NCBI GenBank assembly: GCA_023380675.1
Contig: JAMCRS010000052.1
Span: 1-16,575 of the forward strand
DNA: 16,575 nucleotides
Direction of reading: 5' to 3'
From: Chloroflexota bacterium
Lineage (GTDB): Bacteria > Chloroflexota > Anaerolineae > UBA4142
Made by a program: the position numbers and the translations under genes. Below the pieces are notes generated by a model. The model saw nothing but the letters and a program-made list of their open reading frames with translations. It was not told the DNA's origin and made no database searches. Of this stretch, positions 1 through 5,225 are shown piece by piece. Each line of letters starts with the position of its first letter. Position 1 is the first letter of the stretch.

Positions 1-18
1 GAACGAGATAGCGAACGG

Positions 19-67
19 AACAGGTAGACAGGGCAATGCTGCAAGTTGCCTGTCTGCCTGTTATTTT
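19..67 (+). terminator. Rho-independent terminator of an upstream gene outside the window
   Basis: Positions 19-36 pair with 46-62: about 17 base pairs with one G-T wobble and one bulged G, and a 9-nt loop. The T-rich run TTATTTT follows at 61-67. On the plus strand this fits an intrinsic terminator closing a gene left of the window. Little room is left for a promoter between it and the ATG at 88, so the next gene may depend on read-through or on a promoter overlapping the hairpin. Confidence 0.7.
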
Positions 68-87
68 GTGTACGGACGTGATTCACT

Positions 88-822
88 ATGAAACCTCTCA
101 TCTTTGGTCATCGCGGTGCAAGCGCCTACGCGCCGGAGAACACGCTGGCGGCCTTCAAGCTCGCATTCGACCTGGGAGCCGACGGCGTCGAGCTGGACGT
201 GTCCGTGACAAGGGACGGCGTCCCGGTCGTGCTCCACGACGATACCGTCGATAGAACGACGAACGGCCGCGGCGCCGTCAAAACGATGACGCTCGAGGAG
301 ATCGAACGCCTCGATGCCGGTGAACGATTCCACAGTAAGTTCCGCGGCGAGCGCATCCCGACGCTTGAACAAGTCCTGTCGACCGAGGGCGCGCGCGGTA
401 TCGTGAACATCGAGCTAAAAAGTGGCCGGCTGCCGATCGTCGGCCTGGAGACTGTCGCCGTCGCAAACGTCATCCGAAAGCTGCGCGCGCAGGATCGAGT
501 CATCATCTCCTCGTTCAATCATTTTGCGCTGCACCGAATAAAGGCGCTGGACGCTCGGCTCACGCTTGGACTCTTGTACTTCAACCGTGTGCCTCTCCCC
601 TTCCCGTTGGCGCAGGAGCGCCCGCTCGCTCAGCCCGCCGCGCTCCACCCACGTTTTACGGTCGTCACGGAAGAGTTCGTAAAGTGGGCCAAGGGCAAGG
701 GCTACAAGCTGAATACCTGGACTGTCGACGACCCGACCGAGGCTCGGCGCCTCGCAGACCTCGGCGTCGATTCGATCATGAGCAACTGCCCGGATGTCCT
801 CAGACAAGCCCTTTCGACCTAG
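88..822 (+). CDS. ugpQ: Glycerophosphodiester phosphodiesterase (GDPD family)
   Basis: Hydrolyses glycerophosphodiesters to an alcohol and sn-glycerol 3-phosphate, in phospholipid turnover or phosphate and carbon scavenging. The 244-residue protein opens with the family signature: HRG at 8-10 (catalytic His8), PENT at 16-19, the metal pair in VELDV (Glu35, Asp37), His50-Asp51, and NIELK with Glu109 and Lys111. The C-terminal NTWTVDD segment is also typical. The length matches short bacterial cytoplasmic GDPDs, and no signal peptide is seen, so a cytoplasmic UgpQ-like role is likely. The ATG at 88 gives the canonical N-terminus, but no good Shine-Dalgarno sequence precedes it. It is convergent with the GNAT gene and is followed by a hairpin terminator. 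The family call is secure; the substrate and the exact symbol are inferred. Confidence 0.93.
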   Translation: MKPLIFGHRGASAYAPENTLAAFKLAFDLGADGVELDVSVTRDGVPVVLHDDTVDRTTNGRGAVKTMTLEEIERLDAGERFHSKFRGERIPTLEQVLSTEGARGIVNIELKSGRLPIVGLETVAVANVIRKLRAQDRVIISSFNHFALHRIKALDARLTLGLLYFNRVPLPFPLAQERPLAQPAALHPRFTVVTEEFVKWAKGKGYKLNTWTVDDPTEARRLADLGVDSIMSNCPDVLRQALST

Positions 823-850
823 TTCCGCCGGCTCGACTCTGATAAAATAC

Positions 851-883
851 AACAGACTGCCGTAACCTTCTCGGCAGTCTGTT
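851..883. terminator. Two-way terminator between convergent genes
   Basis: A perfect 12-bp inverted repeat (851-862 with 872-883) has a 9-nt loop. It lies 29 bases after the GDPD stop on the plus strand and about 150 bases after the GNAT stop on the minus strand. On the minus strand the hairpin is followed by GTATTTTATC, and on the plus strand by TTCTGCTCTT, so it can plausibly serve both genes. Nothing else is recognised in 884-1035. Confidence 0.75.
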
Positions 884-1035
884 CTGCTCTTGCCAGTCCT
901 TTACAGTAGGTCCCCGGCATGTGTTCGCGCGCGCCGTCACCCAGGTCCCATTGCACGCCGACGGACGCACTGCAGAGTCTCGGCTAGATGGAGTATGCGG
1001 GCGTAGCTCCAAAGTCAACGCCGAGGGCACTCCCG

Positions 1036-1563
1036 TCAGCGCAGCGTCAGCGAAAACAAAAGCGCGATGTCCCGGTTTGGGTAAAGCTGATCGTTAAAGC
1101 CGCAAAATGCAAACCCGTGCTTTTGGTAGAAGCAGATCGCTGGATAGTCTTTAGTCGACGTGTCCAGCATCACGGCACGCAGCTTTTTCTGTCGCGCCCA
1201 ATCCAGCGCCGCGCGCATCAGCCGCGTCCCGACCCCTTTGCGACGGAACCCGGGCGCGACGGCAAGGTTGTTGACGTACGCCATCTGGTTCCAACCGGTG
1301 GCGGATACGTCGATAAAGCCTTTGATCCCGCCTTCGTCCGCGACGAAGAGCACGCCGCCGTGCTGAAAGTTGAATAGAACGTCATCGCCCGATACGACGC
1401 CGGTCACTTTCATCGGGCGGGGCAGCCGGGCAAGGCGAAACGAGACGTTGACGTCGGTCGGCCCCGTCCGTTCTTCCATCTGCCATACGAAATCGGTCTC
1501 GAACGAATCGTCGACCGCGATGCAGGTATTCAGGTCGCTCAGGTTAGCTGGACGAATCTCCAT
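1036..1563 (-). CDS. GNAT-family N-acetyltransferase, streptothricin-acetyltransferase-like
   Basis: Transfers an acetyl group from acetyl-CoA to an amine. The 175-residue protein has the GNAT acetyl-CoA loop RRKGVG at 107-112, preceded by the beta strand YVNNLAVAP (97-104), and the C-terminal CFYQKHGF segment (144-151). From recall, the second half (NLAV...DWARQKKL...MLDT...YPN) resembles Sat-type streptothricin acetyltransferases, but the true substrate cannot be told from sequence. The ATG at 1563 is preferred; an in-frame TTG at 1572 lies in the U-tract of the upstream terminator. No clear Shine-Dalgarno is visible. It lies downstream of the ABC ATPase on the same strand but behind a terminator, so it may be expressed separately or by read-through. 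Confidence 0.85.
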   Translation of the reverse strand: MEIRPANLSDLNTCIAVDDSFETDFVWQMEERTGPTDVNVSFRLARLPRPMKVTGVVSGDDVLFNFQHGGVLFVADEGGIKGFIDVSATGWNQMAYVNNLAVAPGFRRKGVGTRLMRAALDWARQKKLRAVMLDTSTKDYPAICFYQKHGFAFCGFNDQLYPNRDIALLFSLTLR

Positions 1564-1569
1564 AGTTGT

Positions 1570-1608
1570 CAAAGAAACAGGTACACGGGACGACGCCCGT
1601 GTACCTGT
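1570..1608 (-). terminator. Terminator after the sugar ABC ATPase gene
   Basis: A perfect 13-bp stem (1577-1589 with 1596-1608) with a 6-nt loop is followed on the minus strand by TTTCTTT. It lies 24 bases beyond the stop of the ABC ATPase gene and ends a few bases before the GNAT start, so it should limit read-through into that gene. A role in controlling GNAT expression is possible but not shown. Confidence 0.85.
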
Positions 1609-1632
1609 CGCAGCCTTGATGGCTCGGCAAGA

Positions 1633-2733
1633 CTAAAAGACCGCTTGCTCGGTCGCTTTGTCGAATACGTGCAAGTGGTCGATGTTGAGCATAACCTCGA
1701 TCCCTTTGCCCGGACGGGCCTGGCTGCGGGGATCGACGCGCGCGACGAACGACTGCGAACCGCTCACCAGGTACAGGTAGATCTCGCTCCCCATCGGCTC
1801 CATGACGTCCACCTGCGCCGCCACCGCCGCGCCGCTGATCGCCCCCGGCACGAAATCGCGATCGTGGATGTCTTCCGGTCGAACCCCCAGCACCACCGAC
1901 TTGCCCACAAGCCCGTTGAGTTTTTCGCGCCGGCCGGTCGGCACTTGGACCTTGAACGAGCTCGCGTCCAGCGAAATGTCCTCGCCCGAACGGCTCACGG
2001 TCGCGTCGAAAAAGTTCATGGCCGGGCTGCCGATAAAGCCGGCGACGAAGATGTTCGCCGGAAAGTCGTACAGGCGCTGCGGGCTGTCCAGCTGCTGCAA
2101 CACGCCGTCCCGCATGACCGCGATGCGCGTCCCCATCGTCATGGCCTCGGTCTGATCGTGCGTAACATAGATGAAGGTGGTCTCGAGGCGCTGGTGAAGC
2201 TTGGAGATCTCGGCGCGCGTTTGCACGCGCAGCTTGGCGTCGAGGTTCGAGAGCGGTTCGTCCATCAAAAAGACCTTCGGCTCTCGGACGATCGCCCGGC
2301 CGAGCGCGACGCGCTGCCGCTGCCCGCCCGAAAGCTGCTTCGGCTTGCGGCCCAAAAGCCCGTCGATCCCTAGAATGTCCGCCGCTTCTTTGACGCGTCG
2401 ATCGATCTCCGATTTGGCCGTCTTGCGCAGCCGCAGGCCGAACGCCATGTTATCGTAGACGCTCATGTGTGGATAGAGCGCATACGACTGAAACACCATG
2501 GCAATGTCCCGGTCCTTCGGCGCCACTTCGTTCACTACCCGTTCCCCGATCTTGATCTCACCCGCGCTAACCTCTTCCAGGCCGGCGAGCAAGCGAAGGG
2601 CGGTCGTCTTGCCGCATCCGGAAGGCCCTACCAGAACCAGAAATTCCTTGTCTTTGATCTCAAGGGAAAGGTCGTTCACGGCTTTGACTTCGCCGAACTG
2701 CTTCGTTACGTGCTCGTACAACACACCGGCCAT
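1633..2733 (-). CDS. ugpC: Carbohydrate ABC transporter ATP-binding protein (UgpC/MsmX/MalK type)
   Basis: ATPase subunit of a CUT1-type sugar or glycerol-3-phosphate importer, acting on the inner face of the membrane. The 366-residue protein has Walker A GPSGCGKTT (36-44), Q-loop Gln82, signature LSGGQ (134-138), Walker B VFLMDEP (154-160), H-loop His192 and a C-terminal TOBE/OB regulatory part (about 235-366). The reading frame continues upstream, but the ATG at 2733 is chosen because AAAGGAG lies 7-8 nt before it and homology starts there. It has its own promoter at 2771-2798 and a terminator at 1570-1608. No permease or binding-protein gene is beside it, so it may serve several transporters, as MsmX does in Bacillus. 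The specificity name ugpC is provisional. Confidence 0.93.
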   Translation of the reverse strand: MAGVLYEHVTKQFGEVKAVNDLSLEIKDKEFLVLVGPSGCGKTTALRLLAGLEEVSAGEIKIGERVVNEVAPKDRDIAMVFQSYALYPHMSVYDNMAFGLRLRKTAKSEIDRRVKEAADILGIDGLLGRKPKQLSGGQRQRVALGRAIVREPKVFLMDEPLSNLDAKLRVQTRAEISKLHQRLETTFIYVTHDQTEAMTMGTRIAVMRDGVLQQLDSPQRLYDFPANIFVAGFIGSPAMNFFDATVSRSGEDISLDASSFKVQVPTGRREKLNGLVGKSVVLGVRPEDIHDRDFVPGAISGAAVAAQVDVMEPMGSEIYLYLVSGSQSFVARVDPRSQARPGKGIEVMLNIDHLHVFDKATEQAVF

Positions 2734-2770
2734 GACTGTTCTCCTTTGAAACGATGTCCGCCCTAACTCT

Positions 2771-2798
2771 ATTCTACACAACCACCCGAGTTTGTCAA
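2771..2798 (-). promoter_or_regulatory. Sigma-70-type promoter for the ABC ATPase gene
   Basis: On the minus strand TTGACA (2798-2793) is followed after 16 bases by TAGAAT (2776-2771), a good housekeeping promoter. The predicted start is near 2764, about 30 nt before the ATG at 2733. The -35 box begins four bases after the stop of the subtilase gene, and no terminator separates them, so read-through from the protease operon may also reach this gene. Confidence 0.75.
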
Positions 2799-2801
2799 CG
2801 C

Positions 2802-4103
2802 TTAACGTCGCGACCACAATCGCGTGAATTGGCCAAAACACCCGCGCCCTGAGCGAACGGGGACCGGCAATGGCGCCGGGGACGGAACGGGCGCTGGGGT
2901 TGGGGAAGGTGCGGGAGAGGGTTCTGGCGCCGGAGCGGTCTTTGCAATCGCCTTTTGATAGGCCGCATAGACTTGCGCTCGTCCGTCCCCCTCCACATTC
3001 GCCGGCACACCCAAGTCCTTGGCAGTGCTCATAAGCAGATCCTTGACTTGCTGTGGGGAAAGAGTTGGATTTGCTTGAAGCAAAAGAGCACACGAACCTG
3101 TAGCGTGTGGAGTCGCCATCGACGTTCCTGAGGCAGTCGTGTAGGAGGCGTTCACGGGCGTGCCCATGGTCGTGCCGGTCGCGCGGCAGGAAACGATGGA
3201 TACGCCGGGGAAGCAGACGTCCGGCTTGATCCGGTTATCGCTCGTCGGGCCGCGCGAGGAGAAATCCGCCACTTGGTCCGACTTGCTCGTCGCTCCGATC
3301 GTGATGACGTTCCGTGCGCACCCCGGCGATCCGACGGTCGACGATGCCGGGCCGGCGTTCCCCGCAGCCACGCATATCGCGACCCCGCGGCCGACTGCCG
3401 CGTCGCAAGTGACCGACAACGCATCTGTGCCGTCGCAGGCGCCGTCGCTGCCGAGTGATAAGTTGATCGCCTGCACGCCCTGCTGAACGGCCCATTCGAC
3501 GCCGGCAATTACGTCGCTCGTGCTCCCGGAACCGTCGGCGCGCAGCACCTTGGCCGTATAGTACAGGCACTCGGGAGCGACCCCTTTGTATTTGCCGCCG
3601 CTGGCTGCTCCTGATCCCCCCACGATGCCGGCGACGTGCGTCCCGTGACCGTGATTGTCGTTCGGACCTTCGCCGGTGAAATCCTTCATCAGGGCGATGC
3701 GGCCAGCAAAATCCGGGTGGGACGGGTCGATGCCGGTGTCGACGATGCCGACTTTGATCCCCTTGCCGGTGACGCCTTGCTGCCAAACGCTTGGGGCGCC
3801 GATCAACGGCACGGACACGTCGAGCATCGTATGGACCGGCTCGTCGAACCAGATCGTCTCGACGGCGTCGAGGCTGGCCAACGCATCGATCGCGCTCGGC
3901 AGAACCGTGTGTGCGCTTGCCGATATGAGGCGAAACGCATAGTGCGTCGCCGCCACGCCCGCGACCGCTGAGGCGACGTCGAGCAGTCCCGACCGATATT
4001 GGACGATGATGCGCAGCGGAATCACGCTCGGTCCGAGGGCGTGTAACTGCATGCGGCTGGCGAGGTTGGAATGGACCTTCGATTGATTCGGCTGGACGAC
4101 CAC
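2802..4103 (-). CDS. Subtilisin-like serine protease (S8) with its own I9 prodomain
   Basis: Serine endopeptidase of 433 residues. An I9-like propeptide spans about 29-93. The S8 catalytic domain (about 94-385) has Asp122 in IVDTGID, His153 in HGTHVAG, oxyanion Asn249 in AAGNAG and Ser328 in SGTSMATPH. A Pro/Ala-rich linker (390-416) ends in a short basic tail. The GTG start at 4103 is supported by GGAGG six bases upstream. By analogy with subtilisin BPN', where the propeptide ends HAY, self-cleavage is expected after Met93 (V-H-T-M) to give a mature N-terminus at Leu94. No signal peptide or hydrophobic N-terminal helix is visible, which is unusual for a prodomain-bearing subtilase. It follows a standalone I9 gene by 21 bases in the same frame. 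The activity call is secure; location and target are unknown. Confidence 0.93.
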   Translation of the reverse strand: MVVQPNQSKVHSNLASRMQLHALGPSVIPLRIIVQYRSGLLDVASAVAGVAATHYAFRLISASAHTVLPSAIDALASLDAVETIWFDEPVHTMLDVSVPLIGAPSVWQQGVTGKGIKVGIVDTGIDPSHPDFAGRIALMKDFTGEGPNDNHGHGTHVAGIVGGSGAASGGKYKGVAPECLYYTAKVLRADGSGSTSDVIAGVEWAVQQGVQAINLSLGSDGACDGTDALSVTCDAAVGRGVAICVAAGNAGPASSTVGSPGCARNVITIGATSKSDQVADFSSRGPTSDNRIKPDVCFPGVSIVSCRATGTTMGTPVNASYTTASGTSMATPHATGSCALLLQANPTLSPQQVKDLLMSTAKDLGVPANVEGDGRAQVYAAYQKAIAKTAPAPEPSPAPSPTPAPVPSPAPLPVPVRSGRGCFGQFTRLWSRR

Positions 4104-4124
4104 GGTCTTCCTCCGAAGGACGGG

Positions 4125-4379
4125 CTACATTGTGTGGACCGTTCTGTCCTCTTCGACAGAGTCCACCCAGGACTCGTTCGCCAACGCAAGCACTGCGGCG
4201 CCGGTCCCTTCGATCGCAAGGGTCGAAGTCAGCGAGAATGTGTATCGTACGACGACGCCGTGCGCTTGAGCGGCAGCCGCGCAAGCGCCGGCGTCGCCGT
4301 TGAAGCGAACGATCACCTTGATGGATGCTGACGCGTTCTGGGTCAAGCGGGTCTGCAATTCGGGCGGGATATTCGCCAT
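4125..4379 (-). CDS. Standalone I9-type propeptide/inhibitor protein
   Basis: An 84-residue protein that is essentially one I9 fold: strand KVIVRF (21-26), helix with repeated Ala (about 29-40), strand VVVRYTF (42-48), second helix (60-69) and strand WVDSVEED (71-78), ending in VHTM. It resembles the prodomain of the protease encoded next to it and stops at the equivalent of the cleavage site. Standalone I9 proteins such as yeast proteinase B inhibitor 2 and Pleurotus POIA1 inhibit subtilases, so an inhibitor or trans-acting folding helper is the natural reading. The stop is TAG at 4125-4127; seven sense codons then lead, in the same frame, to the protease GTG. The ATG at 4379 has GGAGG twelve bases upstream, rather far. 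No signal peptide is seen. Alternatively this is the first half of a tandem-prodomain protease interrupted by an amber codon. Confidence 0.82.
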   Translation of the reverse strand: MANIPPELQTRLTQNASASIKVIVRFNGDAGACAAAAQAHGVVVRYTFSLTSTLAIEGTGAAVLALANESWVDSVEEDRTVHTM

Positions 4380-4406
4380 AATCGTACGCTACCTCCACGC
4401 CCATCT

Positions 4407-4435
4407 ATCTTAACATAGATTCGGAGACTGAGCAA
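4407..4435 (-). promoter_or_regulatory. Promoter for the I9-subtilase operon
   Basis: On the minus strand TTGCTC (4435-4430) and TAAGAT (4412-4407) are 17 bases apart. Transcription would start near 4400, giving a leader of about 20 nt before the ATG at 4379. The -35 box is four bases from that of the opposite promoter, so the two RNA polymerase sites overlap. Confidence 0.55.
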
Positions 4436-4439
4436 TGTA

Positions 4440-4468
4440 TTGCCGATTTCCTGGAACGATAGTATAAT
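4440..4468 (+). promoter_or_regulatory. Promoter for the Thr/Pro-rich lipoprotein gene
   Basis: TTGCCG (4440-4445) and a perfect TATAAT (4463-4468) are 17 bases apart. The predicted start is near 4475, about 23 nt before the TTG start at 4498, and AAGGAG sits between them at 4485-4490. It is back to back with the protease promoter. Confidence 0.75.
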
Positions 4469-4497
4469 GCGCGCGATCATTCAGAAGGAGAGTGCAC

Positions 4498-5163
4498 TTG
4501 GAAAACAAACGCCTGATCGGAATGCTTGGAGTCATCGGCATGACGCTGCTCCTGCTTGCGTGCGAGGGGTCGAATGTCGTCGCTCTTATCAGTCCCCCGA
4601 CTCCAACCGCTACCCGAACGCCGCGTCCAACCTTCACTCCGCGTCCGACCGAGACCGAGACTCCTGCTGACACTCCGACTCCAGAAGCCACTAATACGCC
4701 CAGACCGCTCCCGACCGCAACACGCCGGCCCGCCGCCACCGCCAAACCGCCGGAGCCCACGGCCGTTCCGGCCCCGGTGTTTCCCGTGAGTATCCTGGAC
4801 TCGTATTCGTGTCCGCAGTCGGGGAACGTGTGGCAGGTCATCGCGCGCGTCAATCGGTCTACGCCTCCCGCGATCTTCCTTGGCGATTATACGATCGCGC
4901 TCGTCGATCCGAGTGGAGCTATCGTAAAAACCGACGTCACGGTTCCGGACGGTCAGCAAGTGATGGGCTTGTGGATCAACTGCCGGGTCGACAAGGTCTT
5001 TCCATACAATGCAAAGATCGACGCCCCCGAATATCGCGGACAGGGCGGCTTTAAGGTGAGAGTGATCAAATCCGCCGGCGATCACACCGCCCTTTCGCCC
5101 GACATCCCCGTGGATTTCTCGCAACAGTCGATCTGGTTCGTGTTCTTTACCGCACCGTCCTGA
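4498..5163 (+). CDS. Predicted lipoprotein with Thr/Pro-rich linker
   Basis: Secreted, probably lipid-anchored protein of unknown function (221 residues). A lysine/arginine start, a hydrophobic stretch and the lipobox LLAC (Cys at about residue 22) form a signal peptidase II site. A low-complexity linker rich in Thr, Pro and Arg (about 32-92) follows, as is common in Chloroflexota surface lipoproteins. A compact C-terminal domain (about 95-221) with two cysteines comes last, probably all-beta. The TTG at 4498 is chosen because AAGGAG ends seven bases before it; the in-frame GTG at 4492 is only one base from that site. The gene has a good promoter and a terminator. It is divergent from the protease operon, so shared regulation is possible. 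No family was recognised for the C-terminal domain. Confidence 0.82.
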   Translation: MENKRLIGMLGVIGMTLLLLACEGSNVVALISPPTPTATRTPRPTFTPRPTETETPADTPTPEATNTPRPLPTATRRPAATAKPPEPTAVPAPVFPVSILDSYSCPQSGNVWQVIARVNRSTPPAIFLGDYTIALVDPSGAIVKTDVTVPDGQQVMGLWINCRVDKVFPYNAKIDAPEYRGQGGFKVRVIKSAGDHTALSPDIPVDFSQQSIWFVFFTAPS

Positions 5164-5184
5164 GGTCTACGCCAGCTATTCGAT

Positions 5185-5211
5185 GGGCCGAGCACAGTCG
5201 CTCGGCCTTTT
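5185..5211 (+). terminator. Terminator after the lipoprotein gene
   Basis: GGCCGAGC (5186-5193) pairs with GCTCGGCC (5200-5207) around a 6-nt loop, and TTTT follows at 5208-5211. It lies 22 bases after the lipoprotein stop and only 14 bases before the next ATG at 5226. The glycosyltransferase is therefore expressed either by read-through or from a promoter not seen here. Confidence 0.8.
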
Positions 5212-5225
5212 CCTACCTCTCCGTT

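Noticed and set aside
1645..2458. Long plus-strand open frames opposite the ABC ATPase gene
   Set aside because: They are composition-driven shadows: the minus strand carries every ABC ATPase motif, and the antisense products are Arg/His/Ser-rich with no recognisable domain.
1572..3093. Longer N-termini for the GNAT (TTG 1572) and the ABC ATPase (upstream of 2733)
   Set aside because: The first lies in the terminator U-tract; the second adds an Arg/Ser/Cys-rich stretch that overlaps the protease gene, while the ATG at 2733 has a clear AAAGGAG.
4492..4494. GTG as the lipoprotein start
   Set aside because: It is one base from AAGGAG, too close for initiation; the TTG at 4498 has the proper seven-base spacing.
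4410..4853. Minus-strand open frame with Gly/Val repeats
   Set aside because: The repeats are the complement of the Thr/Pro linker of the lipoprotein, which has a promoter, ribosome site and lipobox.
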